Part shown: positions 44,901 to 59,900 of the stretch, one piece after another
Layout: each line of letters starts with the position of its first letter
Numbering within the stretch: the first letter of the stretch is position 1
NCBI GenBank assembly: GCA_019916065.1
Contig: CM034243.1
Span: 28,112,147 to 28,176,146, forward strand
Direction: 5' to 3'
Source of the DNA: Vitellaria paradoxa
Lineage: Eukaryota > Streptophyta > Magnoliopsida > Ericales > Sapotaceae
DNA length: 64,000 bases
Program-made: the position numbers and the translations under genes
Notes under the pieces: generated by a model
Told to the model about the DNA's origin: nothing
What the model saw: the letters and a program-made list of their open reading frames with translations, nothing else
Database searches by the model: none

Positions 44901-47900
44901 AGCCAAGTGGAGTAATGAATTGAGAAGTACTTGTCCATCAGATGCTGAACTACTGACATTTAGAGTCACAGTAAAATTTTCCCTCAACAGATTTATTTCA
45001 AATCTGGATCTGCAGCATCATACTATCGTCCAATATATAAGAAATAAACATAAACAAGCCAAGTCCAGTAAAAACAGCTAAAGGATTAGACTATTATAGG
45101 CTCTTGACTGGATTGTTTAAAGCCATAAAATCATAAAGGAGATAGCAATATTAGTGACACTGTCAGTGAACCATTTCCATATTATTGGCTTATCTTCAGA
45201 CCCATGCTACATATCTAGCTTATAAATTGATAATGCCTTAAATGCTCAAAATATCTAAAACAGGGTAAGTTATCATTCATTTTAAATTGCGAGACAAAAG
45301 AGGTAGATTGAGGCTAAGAAGCACATATAAAGCCACGACTTGCAAATACATAACTTTCAAAAGGTATCAAGACACGATGCGACAAGGATACGTTAACAAA
45401 TAAATATAATGTATATATAATTACTTATTCACTTCTATATTTAAAAATATATTTATCTTTAATTTATATCTGATTTACAAAATTTTGTTTACAAAAAAAT
45501 TAGAAGTTTTTGGTCTTAAAATTTCTAAAACTAAAATCATATAGGAGTTGAAATTAAGAAAACCCTAACAGAGATTGAAAAGAAGTTCAAGAGGTGTATT
45601 TTGAAAACATAACTTAAAAGAACCAGCTTAGCAAGCATATCTTGAAACGAAGAGTGAGGCAAGGGCTTAGTGAGTATGTTCCCTAGTTGCAAATCAGACT
45701 GAACGTGAGGGGTACAAATATCCCCTTGCTGTAAAAAGTCGTGAATGAAGTGACAGTTCACCTCAATATGTTTGGTGCGCTCATGAACAACAAAATTGTT
45801 ATTAATAAAGATAGCCAACTAAGTACCAGAATACATAGATGTCAAAATATTCTAGAACATGTTGTTGATTTAGCTTGATTGTCACTGATTTACTGAAGAT
45901 TGTAATTTCCTTTTTTGGTTGTAAATACGATGATAGAGAGGGATGGGAAGTTAACTCTCCCAATTATTCTACTTTGATTTCTAACTTGGTATCAAAGCAG
46001 AGAATTCCACACATGCACCAAAAAAAAAAAAAAGTGATGACTGTTCATGCTGCCGATGTAACTCCGGTCATCAGCGTCAATTCTCGCCATCACCAAAGCA
46101 TCATCTTCTTTTGGCAATCTCAACAACCAACAACTGAACTCTCCTGGTGATCAGATGCACCTTCACACGTTGATAAAACTCCTGTGAATAAATCTAACGT
46201 GCCTGAGTCTGTGCGTGTCAGGGCGTGAGCCCTACTCACACTTGGAGTGATCTTTGGCAGTGATTGCTTGATGTAAGAGGTTCTCTTATTGCCATGAATA
46301 TATGCTTGTAGATTGATTTTGTTGCCTGGTTTTTCCAATTGTATGCTTTGTGTCATCGGTTGAGACTTGGTGTCCTTGCTCAATTGCTTGTTTGTCTCTT
46401 GATTGCTCATCGGTGACAGCTTGATTTCTCGATTGCATGCTTCGCACTAAAGATCTTGGAGGCCTTTGGTACTTTCTGGGACTTGAGATTGCATGCTCCT
46501 CCTAGGGGATTTCCATTTGTTAGCACAAGTATGTCTTGGATTTACTTTCTAAGACTGGTCTTATAGGTGCTTGTCCAGCTGATACTTCTATGGAACCTTC
46601 TACTAGATTGGATACTGCTTTGGTGAGCTCTTTTCTAATGTGAGCCGATATCGGCGCTTAGTGGGCAAACTCATTTATTTCACAGTCACTCATCTTGATA
46701 TTACCTATACCATGAGTATTGTCAACCAATTTATGTATGCTCCTCATATTCCTCACTTTGAAGCTGTCTATTGCATTCTACAGTATTTGAAGCAATCCCC
46801 TGGTCGTGATTTTCTTTATCGCCCATCATCCTCCCTTACTGTGAATGGTCATAGTGATGCTGATTAGGTTAGGGGTCAGGATGATTGTCATTCGACATCA
46901 AGTCATTGTACCTTTGTGGGGAGTAACTTGGTTACTTGGCGCAGTAAGAAACAAATTGTCACTCATTCTAGTGTAGAATTTGAGTACCGTGTTATGACTC
47001 ATATTGATTCCGAGATGCTCCAGGTTAACTCTCTCCTACGCGACTTTGGTATTGATGGTCCTATACCTATGGCTATGCACTGTGATAATAAGGCCACGAT
47101 CTTCATTACAAATAATCCAGTGTTTAATGAGCGCACTAAGCATATCAAGGTTGATTATCACTTCATCCATAATTTGTTGCTTCGCAAACAATTGAGTACT
47201 CCTTTTGTTCGATCTTCGTCTCAATTGAGTGATCTTCTTACTAAGCCAATGTTTCGTCCTGCCTTTCAGATTCTATCTTCCAAGCTAGGCATTTTTGACT
47301 TGTATACTCCATCTTGAGGGCGCGTGTTAGAGCATATATTGTGATGGCTGATTATGTGGGATTGTAATGGATGGTTTTTGTTGAAAATGAAAGATTCGGT
47401 AATAATATTACCGAATATTAGAAGATTTGATAGCTGTGAATATTTGCTGTAAATAGAACATTAGGGACTTAATTAGACCAACTAGCTATTGTAATCTTCT
47501 TCTAATTTTGTGATTGTATTCTCCTATAAAAAGAACCTGTGTAGGTATGAGTAAATACAAAAAAAGTTCATTTTATATTTTTTCATCTCTTGACATGGTA
47601 TCAGAGCAGGTTGTAATTCGTTGATTTTTTTTTTCAATTTGAATTGAACGTCAGTTCATTTCTTTTTTTTTTTTTCCCTTCGGTTGTTTTTTTTTTTTTT
47701 TTTTCCCATCGTAGTTAGCAGTGATTGAAGCCGTAGCCTTTGCTGTCTTCATCGTCAATATCGCGAAGACTCTTCGTCGTTGACATTGTGAAACCCTAGT
47801 TCTGCTTCGTATATAGCAACCGCAATCGATTGACGACTTCTCTGCGTCGGTCATCGTTCCTTTCAATAGCATTGTTAGCTATGTTCTTCATCGGCTTTGT

Positions 47901-50900
47901 CCCTTTTCTATTTAGTGATTATGAATGGAAATCCACTGAAAATGCCAATCATAGCAAAAAGACCATGGAGGCTTATTGAATTTATAAATTCCTTGCTAGA
48001 CTCAATGTGGAATTTGATGAAGTATGAGGACGGATCATTGGGAGGACAACACTTCCTCCAATTGGTGAGGTGTTTGTTGAGGTTCGAAGAGAAGAGCCAC
48101 AAACATGTAATGTTGGGGAAGAAGAATACTAGTGGAGCTGTTGAGAGTTCTACTCTTAGTGTTGCTAAGGCTTCTGCTAATAAAGTAGCAAATATTTAGT
48201 GGAAACTTAAAAGAAAATCCATGAGTTTGGTGCGACCACTACAATAAACCGCGCCACACATGAGAGACCTGCTAAAAAATTCATGGAAAACCAGCAAATT
48301 GGAAGAGTAGCAAGCCAGCTGACATAAACAATCGTACAATGCCCACTGCCAATAACGCCGAGAGAAGTTCCCTCAACAAAGAACAGATGGATTATCTTCT
48401 AAAGTTGCTGAAATCTAATTCCTCATCTGGTATTCCTAGCATTTCTCATACACAAACAGGTGATGCACTTAATGCCCTTTCTTGTTGTTTAAATTATACT
48501 CCATGGATTATTGATTTTGGAGCCTCTGATCATATGATCAGTTGTCCCAATAATTTTCACACTTATTCACCCATTGCAGGAAAGGTCTAAAAAATTATCC
48601 GAAAATATAGACCTTAAAACTGTTCTCTACGTCCCTAAACTAAACAGTAATCTTTTGTCTGTGAACAAACTAACCAAAGAATCTACTTGTCCTGTAATTT
48701 TTTCTGATTCCTACTGTGAATTTCAAGAACTCGGGGAGGAAGATTGACAGTGCTAAGATTATAGATGGATTTACTACTTTGATGATAACTTTTCCAATAA
48801 TAAAAAGGCTTAGGGCCTTAGTAGTGTTGGTTCTAATTCTATTTATGAAAAAATAATGCATTGGCACTTAACACTAGGATGTCCTAATTTTCCATATCTT
48901 AAACATTTGTTTCCTATTTTATTTAAGGGTTTGGATTGTTCATTGTTCTATTGTGAAGGTTGTTGCTTACTTAAGAGTCATCGTACTACTTATTTGCCAA
49001 AACCTTGTACTTCTTCAAAACTATTGTTAAGTTACGAATTGTCCCAAAAGCTTAAACTCTTAGGAAATGCGCCCAACAATGTATATCAAGCTGTTTTAAT
49101 ACTCTCCCTAAAGTGCAACTCTCTATTTGCACTTGGAGCAGAGACAAGCAAACCAAATCGAACAAAGTACACCAATACAAGTAAATAAAGTTCACAATAA
49201 TAAATAAGAAATAATAAGATTCGAACCTAAGATTTTTTGAAACCCAACTCTGACATCATGTTAAGTCATCAATTGTCCCAACAACTTAAACTGTTAGGAA
49301 ATAAGCCCAATAATGCATATCAAACTATTTCAACAACCATTTTATTTAATACATAGTGAAATCTGGGGATCCTCAAGAGTCACTAGCTTCTCTAAGAAAA
49401 AATGGTTTGTTGCCTTTATAGATGATCATACTCGTTTATGTTGGGTTTATTTGATGCATGACAAATTTGGGGCTGAAAAAACTTTTTAAGGAATTTTACA
49501 TGATGGTTGACATCAATCAAAAATTAGTATTCTTCACATCGATAATGGAACAGAGTATTTTAATAAATTTTTGGGAAGTTTTTTGAAGGAAAAAGGTATA
49601 TATCACCAGTCTACTTGTGTGCATACCCCTCAACAAAACAGAATTACTGAATGGAAAATTAAACATTTACTTTAAGTATCTCGTGCTATAATGTTTTCAA
49701 TGAATGTTCCAAAATATCGTTGGAGAGAAGTTCTTTTAACAACCACTTATCTGATTAGCAGAATGCCTACACGTGTTTTAAAGGTTTTACCTCTAAAGGT
49801 TTTTGGCTGCATTGCTTTTGTTCATATACCCAATAATACTTGTTCCAAACTTGATCTTCGGGGTTGAAAAATGTGTTTTTATAAGGTATTCTTCTAATAA
49901 AAAATAACATAAGTGCTATAATCACAAAACCAGAAAAATTTATGCGAGTATGGATGTATCTTTTTCTTGAAGATAAATCCTACTTTAGCAAAAATTCTCT
50001 TCAAGGGGAGAATGAAGAGAGAAAATTTTTGGGATTTATCTCCTACTCCTTTACCAAATATGATTTTGACTAGTTTACCTCCTCTTCCTTCTATTATTTC
50101 TAAAATTCAAAGTCAGGAACAATGTGATAAAAAAAATGAAAACAATGAAGGGAATCCCAGTCATATAGTGCCAAGCATTACTGTATCTGAGATAGGGAGA
50201 ATCACAACAACTGGGTCCAAAAAAACCCAATACTAAACCTTTGGTTTATACTTGGAAAAAACCTCATCATAAGAGTCAAAGTCAGTCTATTCCTCTTGGA
50301 AATGATCAATCACGACCCTTGGGAACTGCACTCCCAGATATCACAGTTAATTCTATCCCTAACTCATCCTCAATTCTTATTACTTCTCTTATCCAAAAAC
50401 TATCGAATCTTGATATTCTTACAGCTGTTCGGAAAGAAACCCGGACTTGTACCAAACATCCCATTGCTAAATACCTTTCTTATGAAAAACTTTCCTATAC
50501 TTACAGGGCTTTTACCTCTAAAATCTCACACTTGTTTGCCTCAATAAACACTAGGGAAGCTCTTGATCATCCAAATTGGAAATTAAAAATGATGAAAGAG
50601 ACAAATGCTCTTAGAAAAAGTGGTACTTGGGAGATAGTTGATTTGCCTAAGGAAAGAAGAACAATAGGTTGCAAGTGGGTTTTTACTGTGAAATGTAAAG
50701 CTGATGGTAGCGTAGAGAGGCACAAGGCAAGACTAGTAGCAAAAAGGTTCACAAAGACCTATGGGATTGATTATCAAGAAACCTTTGCTCCTGTGGCTAA
50801 AATAAATTCAATTAGAATCTTACTATCTTTAGTAATAAATTTTGGCTGGCCATTACACCAATTTGATGCAAAAAATGCTTTCTTAAAGTTTGAGAGATTT

Positions 50901-53900
50901 GGAAGAGCTATGACAAGTTGTGGCTACTATCAAAATCAAGCAAACCATACCTTGTTCTTCAGACACGGTAAAGAAGATAGGGTTGCAATATTAATTGTCT
51001 ATGTGGACGATATAGTCTTGACAGGTGATGACAATGAAGAATTGGAAAGATTGAAAAAGAGACTTATTTATAAATTTGAGATCAAGGACTTGGGTGCATT
51101 GAAATACCTTCTCGAAATGGAGTTTGCTAGATCCCAAGAAAGTCTATTTTTGAATCAACGTAAATACATTCTTGATTTACTTGATGAGATGGGTGTGCTA
51201 GGATGTAAACCAGTCGAGACACCCATTAAGACTAATCTTATACTTCAGCTTTCTAAAGATAGAAAGCAGTATCAGAGACTTGTTGGAACACTGATCTACT
51301 TGTCACATATACATCCAGAAATAGCATTTACAGTTAGCATGGTTAGCCAGTTCATGCATGCACCTAGAAAAGACTCTTTGATATAGTTTATAAAATTCTC
51401 ATATACCGAAAGGAAACCCCTGGAAGAGGTCTGCTATTCGAAAAAAACGGGGACACTTACAAGTTGAAGCTTATATTGATGTGGTTCGGTTGGAAGTGCT
51501 ATTGATAGAAGATCAACTTATGGCTACTGTACGTTTGTTGGCAAGAACCTTGTCAAGAGTAAAAAGTAGAATGTGATAACTAGAAACAGCGCAGAGGCCG
51601 AATTTAGATTAGTTGCTCATGGAATTTGTGAAGTGTTGTGGATTAAGAGATTATTGAAAGAGTTGAAGACCTCTAATCTGTTGCCCATGAAAGTGTAATG
51701 TGACAACAAATCTACTATCTCAATTACTCACAATTCAGTGCTTCATGATAAAACAAAACATGTGGAGGTAGATAAACACTTCATCAAGGAAAAACTTGAA
51801 ACTAGATTGATCTGTATGCTGTACATTCCTACCACCGAGCAAGTTGCGAATATGCTTACAAGGGGACTTCCTACAAGACAGTTTAATAAAGTAATTAGCA
51901 AGCTATGGAAGATATCTTCAAACCAACTTGAGGGAAGGTAATAATACTACCGACTACTAAAAGATTTGACAGCTGTGAATATTTGCTATAAATAGAATAT
52001 TAGGGAATTAATTAGGCCAGCTAGCCATTGTAGTCTTTTTCCTGATTTCGTGCTTGTATTCTCTCCTATAAAGAGAACCTGTGTAAACCTGTGTAGGTTG
52101 AGCTAAGACAAAAAAAATTCATTTTATATGTTTTCATCTATCTTGACAGTTTCCTTCCTTGTATTAACAACCCTCGATCAACTGTCTTTCCTATTTTGAT
52201 TGTAATTTTCTAGTATAAATATAATAAGGGAAAATTTATCCTTCTCTAATTCCTTGTTTTTGATATTCTTACAGTAAGTAAATTTGCAAGTTGATCTTCT
52301 GAATTAACATAAACAATCTTGATAATGTTCTGAAGTATCTTCTCTAATGAAGTGACAATCTAAATTTGCAAGTTGATCTTCTGAATTAACATAAACAATC
52401 TTGATAATGTTCTGTAATATCTTCTCTCTAATGAAGTGACAATCTACTTTAATGTGCTTGGTTCTCTCATGGAATACCGGATTAAAAGCGATATGAACCG
52501 CAACCTGATTATCCCATAATAGTTCCACAGGTTGTGAATAATAAATCCCAATTCTTTTAACATTTGTTGTATCCAAATTAATTTGCATGAAGTATGAGCC
52601 ATAGTTCTATACTCTGATTTTGCGCTAGACCTAGAAGCTATAGTTTGCTTTTTACTTTTCCATGACAAGATTTCCTCCAACAAAAACGCACTATCCAGTA
52701 GTAGAGTGTTTGTCCAATGGTGATCTTGCCTAATCTGCATCTGTACAATCTTGAATAGAAGTGTGACCATGATTCTAATACAACAGATCATTCTCTAGAT
52801 CACCTTTTAGATACCTCAAAGCTCTGATTACTGCGTCCCAGTGAGTAGAATAGTTAACAGGTTATATGTAACCATTAACATAGCACGTATATATATTATT
52901 GGATGCCAATTGGCTATCTATATAGTGCCAAGAATAATGGATTCTAATTGACAGCTAGATAATGCAAATATAGAAACAAGTTTCCTATTCTAATAGACAC
53001 CATGGATGACTTTGTCTACCATTATGGTTACTCTGATAATCAATGCGTTCACTTGGCCAAATGACAATTCATGGGTTCTGTCAAGACATATTAGCTAAAT
53101 ATTAAGAGAGACTTTAAGCGAGTAGGTGAGCAACTTGTCACCTTATGGATTGAGATGAGGCAAATATTGAGTGATAAATTTGTTCTTAAAATTTATAGGG
53201 ATAATTTCTTCTCCCAATTGACCTCTCTGAAATATGGTAACTCTTCTATTACTGACTATTTTGATCAATTCAGGACCCTTACGAGATGGTTTGGGTTGAG
53301 AAATGAGTATTATACAATTGACATTTTCATCTATGGATTGACACTTGGTATCCTGAAAAAGATGAAATCACACACACTTATTCATACTGTGGAAATATAG
53401 GAGAATTAGGAAATTAAATCTGTAAATATTCCCTCAGTGATTGTAGCATCCATCATAGGGAAACTTACCATTTCTTTGTAATATTCCCTCAGTAATTCTA
53501 GGATTCATCATAGGGAAATTTACCATGTATAGATTGTGGAGTAGGCAATAAATAGGAGGATCTCTGTAAAGTTTTTATTCATTCAGAAATCAAAGAAGTC
53601 ATTTTTTTTGTTATTGTCTTCATGGTATCAGAGCCAAGTTCTCAAAAAACCTAGCCCCAATGTCCACTAAACCTACCGGCAGTCAGGAGATTTCCTCCTC
53701 AATCACTCACGAAGGAGCAATAGAGTAGCAATCATCCATTACCACCATGGCAGGTGCAGACATCTCATCAATCCAGATCACCGTTGACAAATTCAACAGA
53801 CAAAATTTCCGTGAATGGGCACAGTCAATCAAGCTTGTGATTGACGGCAAAGGGAAAACTGGCTACCTGACCGGCGCAACCAAAAGACCAGACGAAGGAG

Positions 53901-56900
53901 ACACAGTGGCTCTCCAGCGATGGCAATCGGAGAATGCCGTGGTAACCTCCTTGCTCGTCAATTCGATGGTCCCATCGATCAAGAAGACCTACCTGTGGCT
54001 GCCGACGGCAAAGGATGTTTGGAATGCCATACACGAGACGTACTCCAACGAAGAGAACTTCGCTCAGATCTTCGATCTGAAAACTCGATTGTGGCAGATG
54101 AAGCAAGGAGACAAAGATTTCATAGAATACTACTTGGAGATGACGTCGATCTGACAAGAACTCGACCAGAGCATCGACGATAGCTGGGAATGTACCGGCG
54201 ACAATGTACGATTCAAGAAGAGGGTCGAAAACGAAAGAGTTTTTGAATTCCTGGCTGGTCTGAACAAAACCCTCGACGACGTACGTGGCCGGATCCTTGG
54301 CCGGCGTCCCTTACCGTCAATCAGAGAAGTCTTCGCCGAGGTGCGAAGAGAAGAAGCTCGAAGGGCTTCGATGCTGGGCAAGGAGTCTGTTGAACGAGAC
54401 TACTCAGCCCTAATAACCCAAAGCAAGGGTCTCGGGTCAGGTCACTTCACCCTGGAAGGATCCGGAACAAAGACCCATGGTGCTGATGGGTACAGGTATT
54501 TGACCCGAGGTCCAGTAAATGAAATGGGTCCAAAATCAATTAAAGGGAGGCCATTTTGTGATCATTGCAAGAAAATTGGCCACTCCAAAGACACATGTTG
54601 GGAAATTCATGGAAAACCTGCGAACTGGAAACCCAGACAGAATAAAAATAAGGGTTACCAAGCTGCAATTGAAAGTTTCTCTGGAGGAAGAGGTTCACAA
54701 ACAAGTCAAAACAGTCCATTCAGCCTTGAACAACTTGCAAAGCTCTATGAGTTATTTTCCACATTTCAGAATTCTGGTCAATCCTCCACCAATGTTCCAT
54801 CTGGATCAGTAGCCCAAAAAGGTAACTTTTCACAAGCTTTGGCTACGTCCAGTACCAAAATTCCATGGGTCATAGATTCAGGTGCCTCTGACCACATGAC
54901 TGGATCTTACGACCTATTCTCTTCATATATGCCTTGTGCTGGGAATTTGAAAGTCAGAACTGCAAACGGATCTCTCTCATCTGTAGTAGGGAAAGAGAGT
55001 ATCCCCCTATCAAATACACTGTCCTTAAAATCTGTCCTCCATGTCCCAAATCTCTCTTGTAACTTACTATCTATTAGTAAATTAACTAGAGATTCAAACT
55101 GCTCAGCTAACTTCACTTCCTCTCTTTGTACTTTTCAGGGTCTGTCATCGGTGAAGATGATTGGCAGTGCTAAGGAATGTGAAGGACTCTACTACTTTGA
55201 TGAGGAAGCTATGAGTAATAATGTTAGTCAGGTTTTTAATTCTGTATCTATGTCTCAAGATAGTGAAATTCTATTGTGGCATTCTAGAATGGGCCACCCT
55301 AGTTTCTTTTATTTAAAACATTTATTTCCAGCCCTATTCTCAAATAAAAAATCCATTAAATTCCAATGTGAGACATGTGAGTTTGCTAAACATCATCATG
55401 CTTCATTTCAATTATCTACTTATAAACCCTCTACTCCTTTTGCTATGATTCATAGTGATCTATGGGGACCATCTCGAACCGCCAATAGAACACACACTAA
55501 ATGGTTCATAACCTTCATTGATGATCATACTCGTGTGTGCTGGGTATATCTTTTACATGACAAAACTGAAGTTCGCTCAGTCTTTATTGAGTTTCACACC
55601 ATGATACAAAATCAATTTCATACCAACATCCAAACTCTAAGGACTGATAATGGGACTGAATATTTTAACCAATTTTTGGGCCCTTATCTTTGTGAAAATG
55701 GCATTATTCACCAAAGCTCATACATTGATACCCCACAACAAAATGGGGTGGCTGAGAGGAAAAACAGACATATTCTTGAGGTGGCACGAGCATTATTGTT
55801 CACAATGCACATGCCAAAATATTTCTAGGGAGATGCTATCCTAACAGCCATCTACCTAATAAATCGTATGCCCAGTCGAGTTTTATCCTTTACTACACCT
55901 CTTCAAAAATTACATGAGTTCTTTCCAACCTCAAGAGTTCACTCCACCATACCCCTCAGAGTATTTGGATGTACAGCATTTGTTCATATCCATGCTCATC
56001 AACGTAGCAAACTTGATCCTCGAGCTCGCAAATGTGTTTTTCTGGGCTATTCTCCTACCCAACGAGATTACAAGTGTTATGATCCTATAGCTCATAAACT
56101 CTTTGTCAGTATGGACGTAACCTTCTTTGAAACCACACCCTATTACACCTAGTCCTTTCTTCAGAGGGAGATACCAAATGAAGTTCGAACTAACTTGGGT
56201 CTTTCCATCTATGAGTCTCTTCCATATACTTCGCCTTCAATAGAAGGACACTCATCCTTTGAGAAAGATCCAGAAATTAAACCTAAAGAAACATTAGTTT
56301 ATTCACGGAGGCCAAAGTCAAAGGAGCCAAAGTCTCTCACACTTCCAGCATCAAAAAAGCTAGAACCGATGACAGTTCCCGACCATGAGTTCTCATATAA
56401 TCCCGAGCAGGTAACTACATTCCCTAATGTCTCTAATAATGATGATTTGCCCATTGCTCTTCAGAAAAAACCAAGATCATGTACTCTCCATCCCATATCA
56501 CACTTTGTGTCTTATAATGCCCTATCCACTCAATACCGCAGCTTTATTTCTAACCTTGATCGTATTACAACTCCAAAGAATATCCAGGAAGCTCTTAATA
56601 TCCCTGAATGGAGAAAGGCAGTCATGGAAGAGATGAAGGCACTTGAGAAGAATGGAACTTGAGAACTGATAGAGTTACTAAAAGGGAAAAACCCAGTAGG
56701 CTGCAAGTGGGTTTTTACTGTGAAGTTCAGAACTGGTGGAACAATTGAACGATACAAGGAACGGCTAGTTGCAAAGGGTTTTACCCAGACATATGGAATT
56801 GACTACTCAGAGACATTTGCACCCGTGGCAAAGCTAAATACTATAAGAGTGCTCCTATCTTTAGCAGCAAATCTGGACTGGCCACTCCAACAACTGGATA

Positions 56901-59900
56901 TCAAGAATGCTTTCTTGAATGGAGACCTAGAAGAGGAGGTATTCATGAAGCTACCACCTGGATTCTGCAGGGAAGAAGATAGTAGAGTTTGTAAACTAAA
57001 GAAGTCCTTATATGGACTTAAACAGTCTCCCAGAGCCTGGTTCGATAGATTTACAAAGGTGATCAAAAGGCAGGAATACAAACAAGGGCAGGCAGATCAT
57101 ACTATGTTTATTCGGATTACTGAAAACGGAAAAAGGACTATTCTCATAGTTTATGTTGATGATATCATCTTGACAGGTGATGATCCAGTAGAGATAGAAA
57201 GGTTGAAGAAAGTCCTAGCAAATGAATTTGAAGTAAAAGATCTTGTACAATTATGTTACTTCCTGGGAATGGAAGTGGCCAGATCACAAAAAGGAATCAC
57301 TATATCCCAGAGAAAATACATACTTGATCTTCTTTCTGAAATAGGGATGCTAGGTTGTAAGCCTAGTGAGACTCCAATAGAACCAAAGAAAAAGACAGAA
57401 GAAGCAGGACGCCCTGTTGACAGAGACAGATATCAGAGACTGGTAGGGAAACTAATCTATCTCTCACATACCAGACCAGATATTGCATTTGCGGTAAGTA
57501 CCGTGAGCCAACATATGCACTCACCAAAGGAGGCACATCAAGAAGTAGTATATAGGATTCTGAGATACCTCAAAGGTTCACCAGGAAGGGGTCTACTATT
57601 CAAGAAAGGTGAAACCAAAGGAGTTGAAATCTTTACTGATGCAAACTGGGCAGGATCAATAGAAGACAGGATATCCACCATAGGATATTGCACCTTTGTA
57701 TGGGGCAACTTGGTAACTTGGAGAAGTAAGAAGCAAAATGTAGTAGCTAGAAACAGTGTTGAAGCAGAATACAGAGCCATTGCCCAAGGGATATGTGAAG
57801 GATTGTGGCTGAAGAGACTCCTTGAAAAATTACATGTTACAGTAAAGTTTCCTATTAATCTATACTATGATAATAAGGCTGCCATTGATATATCTCTTAA
57901 TCCAGTTCAACATGATCTAACCAAGCATGTGGAAGTAGAAAGGCATTTTATCAAGGAGAAGATTGAAGGAGGAATTATTTGCATAGTCTATATACCATCA
58001 CAGAAACAAGTAGCAGACGTTTTTACTAAAGGAGTTCTCAAACCAGTATTTGAGGAATTAATAAGCAAGTTGGATTTAATCAACATTTATGATCCAACTT
58101 GAGGGGGAGTGTGGAAATATACGAGAATTAGGAAATTAAATCTGTAATATTCCCTCAGTGATTGTAGCATCCATCATAGGGAAACTTACCATTTCTTTGT
58201 AATATTCCCTCAGTAATTCTAGGATTCATCATAGGGTAATTTACCATGTATAGATTGTGGAGTAGGCTATAAATAGGAGGATCTCTGTAAAGTTTTTATT
58301 CATTCAGAAATCAAAGAAGTCATTTTATTTCTTATTGTCTTCACATACCAAATTGAGGTCTACCATGAAAATTTTTGCAGATATCTTGAATCATGCACTA
58401 GGTTGCCCCTTTTTATGTATATATAATGCTAAATGTATTATATACTACTCTCATTGAAAAAGAAAACTCATAATTATGAACTATGTTTCAATAAGCTAGA
58501 TCACTGTTTGGCCCATACATTTCGTTTCTTTTAGGTTTCTGCTTTTGTTGGACAAGATCCCTATGACATCTATTAGTGGGACTTACCATAACATCCTTCA
58601 CAGATATTATGTGAAAATGCAAATGATGTTGCACTAGAAAGGTACATTTGCAGGAAGCGTGTTTCAATTTGAGAATGAAAAGAAAAATAATTACCTTGTC
58701 TGTGAATTCATTCGGAGTTGTGATATTTTCAGCAGCTAGGTGAGAGTTGAATGCCAAGGTCTTTCCAAGCATTTCAACATCAGACTGCAAAATCCAACAA
58801 AAAATTGAAAATGTCATTGAATCATTTAAAAATAATAATAATAAGATTAGATTCTGTAGAACAAAGATACAGAAAATATGACCTATAAAAACTTCGAAAT
58901 AAAAAAACTATGTGGCTTTGACCATGTATTGACTGTTTATACCTTCACGTTCTCTACAGGCTTAGTTTTACCCCCAGAATTATCTACCCATTCAGCACTA
59001 GCATGAAGATTTTGCGGAGCATGGGAAGTTAGATAGCTCATTTTTGTAGAGTCATGGGTGGAAGACTGGTCCTGATCTTGAACATATTCTGTTTTAACAT
59101 CAAAATGCACAGACGTATTCTTCAACGCTCCAAAACCCACATTTGGAGAGTCAATAGATAATGAAAAATTTTTTTCTGGACTACTCGTTACATCTTTGGA
59201 AGATGACCATAGCTCATCCGTATTACCAACACTTGCATGTCCAAATATTGCATCGCCATTGCTGCAAGATATCACTTGTGAGGATATACTGTCAGAATGA
59301 CGAATTTCAGGAACATTTAAGGAAAAAATATCTAATGACAAAATTGGAATAAAAAAACTGAAATCAAAATCTAGGAGTATTGTATCTATGCCACAATCAA
59401 CATAGTACAATGCAATCTGTTCCTAGATCCAATTAAATTTGAATGGAAAGGGGTGTCACAATACATGAAGTCATAGTGTTTTATAACACAACATTATCAG
59501 AATACGTAATATAGGGTTTTATGGCATGATTTAGTGTTTTCATTATCATAATACATGATTTCAGGACATCAAGATAATGATTTTTCATTTATATCAAACC
59601 TGGTGTGTTACCTGAAAAACCTATCAAGATCATCAAAGCTTCCAACATTGGCCCAATCATAGTCAACAAAATCACTTTGCTCCATATCTTCATGTTGATT
59701 GTGGAAAACCTCAGAATCATTAACAAGTTGAGATGTCTCATCTGTTGAAAAATTGAATCTTATTATGACTTAATATATAATGGTTAGCTCTCCTTCATTT
59801 CCTCATCATCAAAAATAACATACTTACCGCCCCTAGAGGAATCAAAGTTGGTGATTTCACTTAAATTGTTGGATACTTCAGTTCCGATGAGATTCTGATC

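Larger units (their letters stand above)
47400..52148 (+). mobile_element. Copia element, 4.7 kb, old, with paired LTRs, nested in another Copia
   Basis: Paired repeats at 47400-47595 and 51939-52148 share gaagatttga(t/c)agctgtg, gaatatttgct and attcattttatat-type words and end ttgaca. The first is followed by the Met-tRNA primer-binding site tggtatcagagc, and the second is preceded by the polypurine tract acttgagggaagg. The 3' copy has an internal duplication (cctgtgtaaacctgtgtagg). The repeats start TA rather than TG, and no matching target duplication was seen, so the outer limits are approximate. It sits inside the 3' LTR of the preceding Copia and, as a whole, inside the 14.4-kb LNK2 intron. 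Confidence 0.82.
53388..58343 (+). mobile_element. Young Copia element, 4.96 kb, with matching LTRs and exact 5-bp target duplication
   Basis: LTRs are 53388-53622 and 58110-58343 (235 and 234 bp; TGTGGAAATAT...GTCTTCA). Flanks are CATAC (53383-53387) and CATAC (58344-58348). The Met-tRNA primer-binding site tggtatcagagcc starts at 53623, and the polypurine tract ttgagggggag ends at 58109. By eye the LTRs differ by about five substitutions and one base indel (near 2%). All Copia domains are present in order. It is antisense to LNK2 and inside its 14.4-kb intron. Confidence 0.96.
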
